A stretch of 36,603 nucleotides of DNA from Bacteroidales bacterium (GTDB taxonomy: Bacteria > Bacteroidota > Bacteroidia > Bacteroidales > WCHB1-69): positions 1-36,603 of the forward strand of contig JAGBPS010000041.1 in assembly GCA_017633255.1 (NCBI GenBank), read 5' to 3'. The notes below the pieces were generated by a model. The model did no database searches. It was not told the origin of the DNA and saw only the letters and a program-made list of their open reading frames with translations. Made by a program: the position numbers and the translations under genes. Numbering within the stretch: the first letter of the stretch is position 1; each line of letters begins with the position of its first letter. This document shows, piece by piece, positions 6,977-14,399 of this stretch.

Positions 6977-8563
6977 ATGAAGAAAAGAAATCTACTTTTT
7001 GCGGCCATTTTCGCAATGGTCACGTTCGCCGGACTTAGCGTGAAAGCCCAGGATTCCGTGTTCAGCTATGCCTATCAGGGCACAACTCTCTATTACATCA
7101 TTGACAGCAACCAGCATGCGCGGTTAGTTCCCCCGCTCTACCCCGACATGTACTATAACGCCGACAGCACAGAGAGCAGCTCTTGGCACGGTTACGCTCA
7201 ACCGCAAGGTGACGTTGTGGTTCCCAGCTCGGTGGTGTTCAACGGAACAAGTTATCCCGTCACAGCGGTTGAGGCATTTGCTTTTTACCCCTGCGATAGT
7301 GTGACAAGCGTGACACTGCCAGCTTCGGTTACTTTTTTGGAACACGATGCCTTTACTGAATGTTCGTTGGAATCGATCACCATGCCTGGCGTCACCGAGA
7401 TGGGCGAAGGCTGTTTCTACATTGCCTACGCCTTGACAAGTGTGGATATTCCCGCAGGTGTCACCAGCATCCCCGCTTGGTGTTTCAGCGAATGCGCAGC
7501 CCTTCAGTCTGTGACTTTACACGAAGGTTTGACTAACATTGGTTTTTGTGGTTTTCAATCATGTCCCAGCCTCCAATCGGTAACATTCCCCCATACTTTG
7601 ATAAGCATTGGACATAACGCTTTCCTTTTTTGTACAAGCCTTCAGTCGGTGTCGTTACATGACGGTTTGACTAGTATTGGAGTTAGCGCTTTCAAAGGAT
7701 GTAGCAGTCTCCAGTCGGTGACATTGCCTGAAAGTCTGACTACTCTCAGTCTTTCCGCTTTCCAAGGGTGCAGCAGTCTCCAGTCTGTTGACATTCCTGG
7801 CAGTGTGAGTATTATCGAGGAATGGTGTTTCAACCAATGCAACAACCTGGCTACCGTCACCCTGCACGAGGGCACGGAAAAGATTGCTTACTGTGCTTTC
7901 CGGGAATGTTACAACCTGACCTCTATCAACTACCCCGCCACACTGAAGGTGATAGCCCCATTTGCGTTCCAGTACGACACTGCGCTCGCCAGCCCTCTGA
8001 TTCTACATGAAGGACTCACCACTTTAGGAATGGTAGCATACGGAGATTGCAAAAGTATTGTCACCGCAAGTCTACCGGGATCGTTAGGAGAAGTCTCGGC
8101 TGAAGTTTTTTTTGGTTGCACCTCCCTCTCGACGGTCACTATTGGAGATGGCATTACGGCTATTGGTGAACAAGCCTTCAACCATTGCCCTAATATTGAT
8201 ACCTTCTTTGTGAATTGTGCCGTGCCACCCACCGTTGGTCCTCAATCCGACAGCACTTTCTTCACTTATAACTCCACTGTTGTTGTTCCTTGTGGTTCCG
8301 CAGAGGCTTACCGCCAACATACGGCATGGGGACTCTTTTCTGATATTGTTGAAGACTGCAACGTGGGCATCCCGGAGACGAATCTTCCCAATTTCACTAT
8401 CCGTGTCGCAAACAGCAGCATTGTTGTTGACGGTGCCGAAGGTGAAACCGTGCGCGTATTCGACATCTCCGGCCGTCAGGTAAACAACTGCGGACTCCCG
8501 AACGGTGTTTATATCGTCAAAGTCGGCAACTATCCCGCCAGGAAAATTGTCGTTACAAGGTAA
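6977..8563 (+). CDS. BspA-type leucine-rich-repeat surface protein with T9SS-like tail
   Basis: A 528-residue exported protein. ATG 6977 is chosen because it opens a canonical signal peptide (MKKRNLLFAAIFAMVTF…VKA, cleavage before Gln25); the in-frame ATG at 6947 would bury it. Residues 90-410 are about 13 LRR_5/BspA repeats of roughly 23 residues with the pattern F..C..LQSV.LP..LT.IG..AF. Neighbouring repeats are very similar at the DNA level around 7500-7800 (CAGTCTCCAGTC…), so repeat number may vary by recombination. Residues 468-528 resemble a T9SS type A sorting domain (VRVFDISGR, PNGVYIVKVG, RKIVVTR), though shorter than usual. BspA proteins act in adhesion; the ligand here is unknown. 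Confidence 0.85.
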   Translation: MKKRNLLFAAIFAMVTFAGLSVKAQDSVFSYAYQGTTLYYIIDSNQHARLVPPLYPDMYYNADSTESSSWHGYAQPQGDVVVPSSVVFNGTSYPVTAVEAFAFYPCDSVTSVTLPASVTFLEHDAFTECSLESITMPGVTEMGEGCFYIAYALTSVDIPAGVTSIPAWCFSECAALQSVTLHEGLTNIGFCGFQSCPSLQSVTFPHTLISIGHNAFLFCTSLQSVSLHDGLTSIGVSAFKGCSSLQSVTLPESLTTLSLSAFQGCSSLQSVDIPGSVSIIEEWCFNQCNNLATVTLHEGTEKIAYCAFRECYNLTSINYPATLKVIAPFAFQYDTALASPLILHEGLTTLGMVAYGDCKSIVTASLPGSLGEVSAEVFFGCTSLSTVTIGDGITAIGEQAFNHCPNIDTFFVNCAVPPTVGPQSDSTFFTYNSTVVVPCGSAEAYRQHTAWGLFSDIVEDCNVGIPETNLPNFTIRVANSSIVVDGAEGETVRVFDISGRQVNNCGLPNGVYIVKVGNYPARKIVVTR

Positions 8564-8677
8564 AATCAAAGTCATCAACCGGCTTCGGGATGGATTTGAA
8601 GGGAAACTCAACAACGACCGCATCGCCAACACAGGCCGCCAAGTATTGCGAAATTTTGGAGAAATGGTTGGAGGAAA

Positions 8678-9250
8678 ATGATTAATCAAATATTTGATTT
8701 CATCGATACTACGGGCACAGTCCGCAAAGACGATCCCATTATGCGCAAGATAGAGGGAGAGATGATACGGAGCCACGCCTTATGCCTGAAGATATCGTCC
8801 AAGAAGCCCACAGACCCCGATTACAAAGCGCTGCTGGAAGAGCTATTCCAATGTGAGATTGACGATAGTGTCGCCATCGTTTCCCCTTTCTATTGTGATT
8901 GCGGCTGCCGGATGAAGCTTGGCAAGAACATTCTCATCAACAAAGGAGCCACAATATTGTCTCCTGGGATTGTTGAGATAGAGGACAACGTACTGATTGC
9001 ACCCGACGTCAAAATCACAACAGTCAATCACGACCTTCAGGACCGGCATAATCTGTTTCATTTCGGGAAGGTGACCATCAAGGAAAACGCATGGATTTGC
9101 ATAGGGGCCACCATTTGTCCCGGTGTGACGATAGGCAGGAATGCCGTTGTTGCCGCTGGAGCTGTGGTGACGAAAGACGTGCCGGACAATACCATGGTGG
9201 GAGGTATTCCTGCCCGCAAAATCAAGGATTTGGGAAACCTTATGATATGA
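8678..9250 (+). CDS. hexapeptide-repeat acyltransferase (maltose/galactoside O-acetyltransferase-like)
   Basis: A 190-residue cytoplasmic enzyme. The N-terminal Mac-like helices (about 15-60) precede a left-handed beta-helix of hexapeptide repeats (70-180) such as KLGKNILINKGATIL, APDVKITT, ICPGVTIGRNAVVAAGAVVT and NTMVGGIPARKI. The catalytic His of this family is present in TTVNHDLQ (about residue 114). Members transfer an acetyl group from acetyl-CoA to a sugar or other hydroxyl acceptor. The acceptor cannot be told from sequence. The gene lies 114 bases after the leucine-rich-repeat gene with no promoter of its own visible, so it may be co-transcribed. A strong terminator follows at 9365. 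Confidence 0.88.
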   Translation: MINQIFDFIDTTGTVRKDDPIMRKIEGEMIRSHALCLKISSKKPTDPDYKALLEELFQCEIDDSVAIVSPFYCDCGCRMKLGKNILINKGATILSPGIVEIEDNVLIAPDVKITTVNHDLQDRHNLFHFGKVTIKENAWICIGATICPGVTIGRNAVVAAGAVVTKDVPDNTMVGGIPARKIKDLGNLMI

Positions 9251-9364
9251 AAATCATATCTGGTCACCAGTGGATGAGTTTCCTGTCAACACCACAGTTC
9301 GAAGGGTACTTGTTCTACCATGGGATGAGGAAAAGAAAGAATGAAGGTAAATACAAATCACATA

Positions 9365-9395
9365 AAACCGCGGCTTTAGAGCTGCGGTTTTTTTT
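9365..9395 (+). terminator. Rho-independent terminator after the acetyltransferase
   Basis: AAACCGC pairs with GCGGTTT around an inner GCT-TTAG-AGC hairpin with one mismatch, followed by an uninterrupted run of T. It lies about 115 bases after the acyltransferase stop. Confidence 0.85.
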
Positions 9396-9397
9396 CG

Positions 9398-9405
9398 TAT
9401 TTTTG
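9398..9405 (+). promoter_or_regulatory. -7 box (TATTTTTG) for the thioredoxin lipoprotein operon
   Basis: TATTTTTG followed by CC begins three bases after the terminator T-run. Transcription would start near 9409-9412, only about 10-13 nt before ATG 9422, so the mRNA would be almost leaderless. Confidence 0.5.
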
Positions 9406-9421
9406 CCGCAAATTTTTTATT

Positions 9422-10456
9422 ATGAAAAGAGTATTGATTTTCACAATTTTATCATTTTTTGTATTGGCCAGCTGCCATCATAATTCAACCGGAACTGGAT
9501 ATTGCACGGTGAAAGGCACCGTCAAGGGATTGAACGACGGAGCAAAACTCGAATTACAAGACCAGTTCAATCATTATGAAATTGTAGGAAAAGGAATAGT
9601 GAAGAATGGCACCTTCGAGATTTGCCCTAACGTTTCGGCACCCACTCATGTGTATCTCTATACAAAAGACGGAATTCAACTGAAAGACTTCATCCTTGAA
9701 CCTGGGACAATTTTTGTAGAGGTGAACGCCAACGATGAGAATGATTACCGCACCGGAGCCTCAGGCACCCCTTCCAACGATATCGACCGCAGGCACCTGG
9801 AACTTTATGACCGTGGAGACAAAGATACAGCCAAAGCCCTGTTGGATTCGATTATTGATGCCGAACAAATCGGAGCTCTGGCCCTGGATTATGCCTATAA
9901 CTGGTGCGATTCTACGGCACAGGCGCTGGAAGCTTTGGACCGTTTATCGCCCGAATTGGCAAAATTGGACTTTGTTGCCGAATTCAGGGATGAACTGACA
10001 CGCCGAATGAAAACCGAAGTCGGAAAAAAATACATCGACATGGAATATCCTGATGTGAACGGCAAGACTATCAGTCTAAGTTCAGTGGTGAACAACCCCT
10101 CCAACCGTTATGTTTTGGTTGATTTCTGGGCCACCTGGTGCGGAGGGTGCGTGGAAAGCATACCTGAGTTGGTTGAGCTATACGCCAAATATCACGAAAA
10201 AGGTCTTGAAATCTACGGTGTTTCCATGGATCCTAAACGCTGTTACGATACTTGGAAAAACTTTCTCTCAAAAAACAAGATGACCTGGATTAATGTATGC
10301 AATGGCAATGGAGGAAAAAATGAGGACAACAAGGCCTGGTATGATTATGCCCTTTCCGGTATTCCGACGACACTGCTGATTGATTGCCAAAACGGAAAAA
10401 TCATCGCCCGCAACCATGCCAATATAGATGCAAAACTCGCAGAATTGCTGCAATAA
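9422..10456 (+). CDS. DUF4369 / TlpA-like thioredoxin lipoprotein
   Basis: A 344-residue lipoprotein with a lipobox ending at Cys18 (FFVLASC), so probably membrane-anchored and facing the periplasm. Residues 27-103 form a DUF4369-type beta domain (CTVKGTVKGLNDGAKLEL…). Residues 205-344 form a TlpA/AhpC-TSA-like thioredoxin fold with the redox pair C240/C243 in WATWCGGC, and a cis-Pro in GIPTTLLI. The CGGC active site is uncommon; CxPC-type sites are the rule. Such proteins reduce periplasmic disulfides, often for cytochrome c maturation or metal-related partners. The TonB receptor follows after 24 bases, so the two are probably one operon and may work on the same ligand. Confidence 0.85.
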   Translation: MKRVLIFTILSFFVLASCHHNSTGTGYCTVKGTVKGLNDGAKLELQDQFNHYEIVGKGIVKNGTFEICPNVSAPTHVYLYTKDGIQLKDFILEPGTIFVEVNANDENDYRTGASGTPSNDIDRRHLELYDRGDKDTAKALLDSIIDAEQIGALALDYAYNWCDSTAQALEALDRLSPELAKLDFVAEFRDELTRRMKTEVGKKYIDMEYPDVNGKTISLSSVVNNPSNRYVLVDFWATWCGGCVESIPELVELYAKYHEKGLEIYGVSMDPKRCYDTWKNFLSKNKMTWINVCNGNGGKNEDNKAWYDYALSGIPTTLLIDCQNGKIIARNHANIDAKLAELLQ

Positions 10457-10480
10457 ACATAATATTTCAAAAACATTCTC

Positions 10481-12766
10481 ATGAAAAATCTAATAAAACT
10501 CATAGTTTGTTTGTTGTTTTTACTATCAAATTATTCCATTCTTGCACAGGAACAATACGACGCGCATTTGGTGGGACACGTGGTAGATGAGAAAAGCGGC
10601 GAGCACTTGCCATACGTAACAATACAGATAAAAGGCACTGACATAGGCACCATCACCGACGAGACCGGACACTATTTCCTCAAGAACCTGCCTGTTGGCA
10701 AACAGACAGTTGTGGTCACCTATGTGGGCTATGAGACCGAAGAATTGCCTGTGGTGATCAAAGAACACGTCACCACCGAATTGAAAATTGTTATCCGAGA
10801 AATATCGCAACAGCTGAACGATGTGGTGGTGACTGCCAATAGGCATGAGACCAAACGTCAGGAAGCGGCTACGATAGTCAACGTGATTTCCCCAAAACTG
10901 TTTGCGACGACGGCAGTATCCTGTGCGGCCGACGCACTCAATTACCAGCCCGGTTTGCGAGTGGAGAACACCTGCAGTAATTGCGGCAAGACCGAATTGC
11001 GTATCAACGGTCTGCAAGGCCAGTACAGCCAGATATTGATGGACTCGCGCCCGGTGTTTTCATCCCTGGCTTCGGTATATGGTTTGGAACAAGTGCCTAC
11101 CGCGATGATTGACCGTATAGAGGTTGTCCGTGGTGGCGGATCGGCCATGTACGGTGCCAATGCCATTGCCGGTGTGGTGAATATCATCACAAAGGAGCCA
11201 GTTCGCAATTTTGTGAATATTTCCAATGTCAGCGGAGTGAACGAACGGGGTGCATACGACATCAACACCGAACTGAACGGTTCGGTTACCAGCGAAAACC
11301 GGAAAATCGGGGCCTATTTGTTCGCTGCCCACCGCACACGCAGTCCTTACGACCGTGACGGGGATGGTTTCAGCGAAGTGCCCCAACTGCGAACCACTAC
11401 CGCTGGAGCGCGTGTCTTCTTCAGAACAAGCACTTCCAGCAAATTGACCCTTGAATATCACCATATCACCGATTACCGTCGCGGGGGCAACAACTTCGAA
11501 TTGCCACCCCATGAGGCGGATATCGCCGAACAATTGCGCCATAATATCGATGCGGGGTCGGTGGCATTCGATTGGATGTCTGCCGACAGCAAGCATTTTG
11601 TATCTGCCTATTCGGCATTGCAACACATAGGCCGTGACAGCTATTTCGGCGCAGGCCAGGATCCCAATGCCTACGGCACCAGTACCGACCTCACTTCTAA
11701 CACCGGTTTGCAGTACCGTTTCTCCTACCCTTGTGGCAAAATGAACGGCGACCTTAGCGTTGGGGCAGAATACACATATAATGGACTGCACGACCGCATG
11801 CTAGGCTACAATCGTGACATTCGGCAGGATGTGCATGTGGCAGGCATTTATGCGCAAAACGAATGGAAAAACAAAAAGTGGAGCGTGCTCATCGGAGCCC
11901 GTCTGGAAAAACACAACCTGCTTACCAAACCAGTGTGCAATCCACGTGCCACCGTACGATTTACCCCTATTGACGGACTGGTGCTGCGAGTGGGATACAG
12001 CAGCGGTTACCGTGCGCCGCAAGCTTACGAGGAAGACTTGCATGTGGCCGCGGTGAATGGTGCGGTTTCGTTAATCTCGCTCGACCCGAATCTGCGACCC
12101 GAATACTCACACAGTGCCACCGCCAGTGTGGACTGGTACCGCCGTTTCGGCAAATGGGAACTCAACCTTACTGGCGAAGGATTTTATACCTATCTGAAAG
12201 ATGTGTTTTTCCTGCGTGAAGACGGTCATGATGACGAGGGCAACCTGTTGCTGACCCGCACCAATGCCCCGGGCGCATGGGTGGGAGGTATCAATTTCGA
12301 AGCCAGACTCGCCTATACCACGCTTTTGTCATTCCAGTTGGGCTACACCTGGCAGCAAAGCCGTTATGTGGAAGCATTACAATGGAGTCCTACGGTTGCC
12401 CCTCAGACACACATGTTGCGCACTCCCGACCACTATGCCTATGTACTTCTGGATATCAAGCCGGTGAAAGACTTCACAATCTCTGTCAACGGCAAAATCA
12501 CCGGTCCCATGCTGGTGCCACATCTGCAGGGTTATATAGCACAAGACGAGGAAGTAAAGACTCCCACTTTCTGGGATTTTGGCCTCCGGCTGGCCTACGA
12601 TATTCACATCTACAAACATTATTGCCTTGAAGTAAGCGCGGGAGTGAAGAATATTCTGGACCAGTTCCAGCGTGATTTGGACAAGGGTCCCAACCGTGAT
12701 GCCAACTACATCTACGGTCCTACTCAGGCCCGAACCTATTTCGTCGGTGTCTCACTGAAGCTGTAA
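10481..12766 (+). CDS. TonB-dependent outer-membrane receptor with a CxxC plug motif
   Basis: A 761-residue outer-membrane transporter. A signal peptide ends …SILA before Gln23. Residues 28-110 form a carboxypeptidase-regulatory-like domain (GHVVDEKSGEHLPYVTIQI). The TonB-box-like segment LNDVVVTAN (112-120) is followed by the plug (to about 240) with DRIEVVRGGGSAMYGANAIAG, then a 22-strand-type barrel ending in FVGVSLKL. The plug contains C165-S-N-C168-G next to ELRINGL. At about 760 residues it belongs to the BtuB/FepA size class, not SusC, and no SusD partner is adjacent. The ligand is unknown. The Cys pair and the thioredoxin and rhodanese neighbours suggest a metal or thiol-containing ligand, which is inference. 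Confidence 0.88.
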   Translation: MKNLIKLIVCLLFLLSNYSILAQEQYDAHLVGHVVDEKSGEHLPYVTIQIKGTDIGTITDETGHYFLKNLPVGKQTVVVTYVGYETEELPVVIKEHVTTELKIVIREISQQLNDVVVTANRHETKRQEAATIVNVISPKLFATTAVSCAADALNYQPGLRVENTCSNCGKTELRINGLQGQYSQILMDSRPVFSSLASVYGLEQVPTAMIDRIEVVRGGGSAMYGANAIAGVVNIITKEPVRNFVNISNVSGVNERGAYDINTELNGSVTSENRKIGAYLFAAHRTRSPYDRDGDGFSEVPQLRTTTAGARVFFRTSTSSKLTLEYHHITDYRRGGNNFELPPHEADIAEQLRHNIDAGSVAFDWMSADSKHFVSAYSALQHIGRDSYFGAGQDPNAYGTSTDLTSNTGLQYRFSYPCGKMNGDLSVGAEYTYNGLHDRMLGYNRDIRQDVHVAGIYAQNEWKNKKWSVLIGARLEKHNLLTKPVCNPRATVRFTPIDGLVLRVGYSSGYRAPQAYEEDLHVAAVNGAVSLISLDPNLRPEYSHSATASVDWYRRFGKWELNLTGEGFYTYLKDVFFLREDGHDDEGNLLLTRTNAPGAWVGGINFEARLAYTTLLSFQLGYTWQQSRYVEALQWSPTVAPQTHMLRTPDHYAYVLLDIKPVKDFTISVNGKITGPMLVPHLQGYIAQDEEVKTPTFWDFGLRLAYDIHIYKHYCLEVSAGVKNILDQFQRDLDKGPNRDANYIYGPTQARTYFVGVSLKL

Positions 12767-12788
12767 GGTTTCCTATTTGGAAAATTTG

Positions 12789-12796
12789 TATTTTTG
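12789..12796 (+). promoter_or_regulatory. -7 box (TATTTTTG) for the rhodanese gene
   Basis: AAATTTG precedes TATTTTTG, which is followed by CAC. It lies about 43 bases before ATG 12839 and supports transcription separate from the TonB receptor. Confidence 0.5.
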
Positions 12797-12820
12797 CACC
12801 GGATAACCAATTATTCGGAA

Positions 12821-12836
12821 ATTAAAAATCATTCCA
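12821..12836 (+). repeat. 16-bp direct repeat, copy 1 (before rhodanese)
   Basis: ATTAAAAATCATTCCA ends two bases before the rhodanese start codon. An identical copy spans the stop codon of the same gene at 13242-13257. Confidence 0.9.
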
Positions 12837-12838
12837 AT

Positions 12839-13246
12839 ATGAAAAATTTATTCTTTATTTTGTTGGCGGCGGTGATGGCTTTTGCCGCTTGTACCACCCC
12901 TGAGTACAAAACATTGCCAATGGACGAGTTTGAGAAAGCTATCGCCCAAGCAGATGTAATTGTGGTGGATGTGCGAACACCGGAGGAATATGCCGAAGGA
13001 CATATCCCAGGTGCCATCAATATCGATTGGAAAGCCGGCCATTTTGCCGAACAGGCCGACGAGTTGTTGGACAAGGACAAAACCATTGCGCTGTACTGCA
13101 TTCATGCCCGCAGAAGCAAGTTCGCTGCCGAAGAGCTTCAGAAAATGGGTTACAAAAATGTCATCGAACTGCAAGATGGTCTGGAAGTGTGGATCAATGC
13201 CGGAAAGCCCATTGAAACAGGTGTGGAAGAGGTTATTTATCATTAA
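12839..13246 (+). CDS. rhodanese-domain lipoprotein
   Basis: A 135-residue lipoprotein. ATG 12839 starts a signal peptide MKNLFFILLAAVMAFAAC with lipobox Cys18; the in-frame ATG 12794 lies within the promoter and is rejected. Residues 26-125 form one rhodanese domain with VVDVRTPEEYAEGHIPGAINI and the active loop C-I-H-A-R-R (Cys about residue 79) before the SKFAAEEL helix. Rhodaneses move sulfane sulfur from thiosulfate, persulfides or polysulfides to acceptors. A lipobox places this one in the periplasm. Its position after the TonB receptor suggests a shared sulfur or metal theme. The gene is flanked by 16-bp direct repeats. Confidence 0.87.
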   Translation: MKNLFFILLAAVMAFAACTTPEYKTLPMDEFEKAIAQADVIVVDVRTPEEYAEGHIPGAINIDWKAGHFAEQADELLDKDKTIALYCIHARRSKFAAEELQKMGYKNVIELQDGLEVWINAGKPIETGVEEVIYH

Positions 13247-13257
13247 AAATCATTCCA
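13242..13257 (+). repeat. 16-bp direct repeat, copy 2 (across rhodanese stop)
   Basis: ATTAAAAATCATTCCA is identical to 12821-12836 and includes the TAA stop at 13244-13246. The following 58 bases lead to the hydrolase start. Confidence 0.9.
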
Positions 13258-13315
13258 TAACTGGTCAGTATTTGCAGATTCATAATTCAATCTCATCAAA
13301 GCGGAGAAATACATT

Positions 13316-14056
13316 ATGACATTCAACACATACGGGAATAAAGAAAACCAAAGTTTGCTGCTGATTCCGGGATTAGGGGTGTCCTACGAGATATTCCTGC
13401 CGCTGATAGAACTGCTAAAAGACCAATACCACATTATTGCGGTTGGCATCGACGGATTTTTGCTTGGCCAAGAGTCGCAGTTTACCTCTGTCGATGACCA
13501 GGCCGTTCAAGTAATTCAATATACTCAGAATAATCTAAATGGGCACTTGGACGTTGCATACGGACTTTCTTTGGGAGGGAAGATTCTATCCAGAATCCTA
13601 GAGCGGAACGAGATTGTCATTGACCATGCCATCATGGACGCAGCCCCGCTGCTACCCCTGCCCAAGTGGACTGTGAATCCGCTGCGATATTACCAGAGCT
13701 TGAATGTGTGGACCTGCTATCACTGGACTGGATTCTGGAAATTTATATTCCATTCCCACTATTTTGACGTGCTTTTGGATGAATGCAAGAAAGTGTGGCC
13801 CTCCGGCAAAGGAAAAGCCGTACGCGACGGTTACAAGGATGTTTATACCCAGAAACTGGAATCCATCCAAGGGGCCGACATTCACTACTGGTACGGCACA
13901 AAAGAGGCATTCATCGCCAAGCCCCAAGCCGAGCATCTGTGCAAAATCTATCCAGACACCCACGTGGAAATCTTTCCCAAAATGAATCACGGGCAGTTGC
14001 TGATAGATCATCCTAAAGAGATTGCAAATAGGATTCTAAGAATGAGTACGAAATAA
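13316..14056 (+). CDS. alpha/beta hydrolase
   Basis: A 246-residue cytoplasmic protein with the alpha/beta-hydrolase fold. The oxyanion region LLLIPGLG (14-21) is followed by the nucleophile elbow GLSLGG with Ser85, and a C-terminal catalytic His in MNHGQLL (His225). The acid is probably in the YGTKEAF loop (about 193-199). A cap of Trp/Tyr-rich helices (120-160) shapes the substrate pocket. Substrate unknown; small esters or acyl-thioesters are typical of the family. It lies 69 bases after the rhodanese gene on the same strand, with no clear separate promoter, so read-through from 12789 is plausible. Confidence 0.82.
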   Translation: MTFNTYGNKENQSLLLIPGLGVSYEIFLPLIELLKDQYHIIAVGIDGFLLGQESQFTSVDDQAVQVIQYTQNNLNGHLDVAYGLSLGGKILSRILERNEIVIDHAIMDAAPLLPLPKWTVNPLRYYQSLNVWTCYHWTGFWKFIFHSHYFDVLLDECKKVWPSGKGKAVRDGYKDVYTQKLESIQGADIHYWYGTKEAFIAKPQAEHLCKIYPDTHVEIFPKMNHGQLLIDHPKEIANRILRMSTK

Positions 14057-14072
14057 ATAACAGATATACCGA

Positions 14073-14098
14073 CAAAAAAGCACCCTTTCTGGGCGCTT
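14073..14098 (-). terminator. Rho-independent terminator after the tRNA pair
   Basis: On the minus strand AAGCGCCC pairs with GGGTGCTT (one G-U pair) around AGAAA, followed by TTTTTT. It lies about 40 bases after tRNA-Gly. A second stem (AGGGC with GCCCT, 14109-14133) sits between the two. On the plus strand the same stem could help stop the hydrolase transcript, but there it lacks a T-run. Confidence 0.75.
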
Positions 14099-14140
14099 AA
14101 ACAAAATAGGGCCGCCACAATGTGACAGCCCTTCATTTTG

Positions 14141-14213
14141 AGCGGAAAACGAGACTCGAACTCGCGACCCTAACCTTGGCAAGGTTATGCTCTACCAACT
14201 GAGCTACTTCCGC
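14141..14213 (-). tRNA. tRNA-Gly(GCC)
   Basis: The 73-nt minus-strand sequence folds as a cloverleaf: acceptor GCGGAAG with TTTCCGC, D-arm GCTCAGTTGGTAGAGC, anticodon loop CTTGCCAAG with GCC, and T-arm with TTCGAGT. CCA is not encoded. It follows tRNA-Leu by 13 bases in one transcript. Confidence 0.95.
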
Positions 14214-14226
14214 TTATTTTTTTTCG

Positions 14227-14311
14227 TACCTCGGGCGGGACTTGAACCCGCACGCTCGCAATGAGCAAGGGATTTTAAGTCCCTCGTGTCTACCAATTCC
14301 ACCACCAAGGC
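14227..14311 (-). tRNA. tRNA-Leu(UAA)
   Basis: An 85-nt class II tRNA on the minus strand. The acceptor GCCTTGG pairs with CCGAGGT, the anticodon loop ACTTAAAAT holds TAA, a long variable arm (TGCTCATTGCGAGC) is present, and the T-loop is TTCAAGT. CCA is not encoded. Confidence 0.95.
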
Positions 14312-14343
14312 ATCCTTCAAAGAACGAGTTGAACTTCAAAATT

Positions 14344-14387
14344 GAGGGTGCAAAAATACGACTTTTTTCAATATGTTTTGCACCCTC
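14344..14387 (-). repeat. 12-bp inverted repeat around the tRNA promoter
   Basis: GAGGGTGCAAAA (14344-14355) is the exact reverse complement of TTTTGCACCCTC (14376-14387), with a 20-nt spacer. The right part of the -7 box lies inside the left arm. It may end the upstream dipeptidase transcript or affect tRNA promoter use. Confidence 0.75.
14351..14358 (-). promoter_or_regulatory. -7 box (TATTTTTG) for tRNA-Leu and tRNA-Gly
   Basis: On the minus strand TATTTTTG is followed by CAC, about 40 bases before the mature 5' end of tRNA-Leu. It fits the element seen at the other promoters. Confidence 0.55.
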
Positions 14388-14399
14388 AGTGATTTTTTT

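Noticed and set aside
8590..8685. 31-codon frame before the acetyltransferase (and a protein-like frame 8562-8681 without a start)
   Set aside because: Both look somewhat protein-like and could be a gene remnant, but neither has a family match or start signal, and they overlap the acetyltransferase start.
8084..8776. 230-codon open frame on the minus strand
   Set aside because: It runs across the end of the LRR gene, the gap and the start of the acetyltransferase, both of which have clear family motifs.
9247..9483. frame overlapping the acetyltransferase stop (MKIISGHQW…)
   Set aside because: It reads straight through the terminator at 9365-9395 and the promoter at 9398, so it is unlikely to be a gene.
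11060..11791. 243-codon open frame on the minus strand
   Set aside because: Antisense to the TonB receptor, with no recognisable motif, promoter or start signal.
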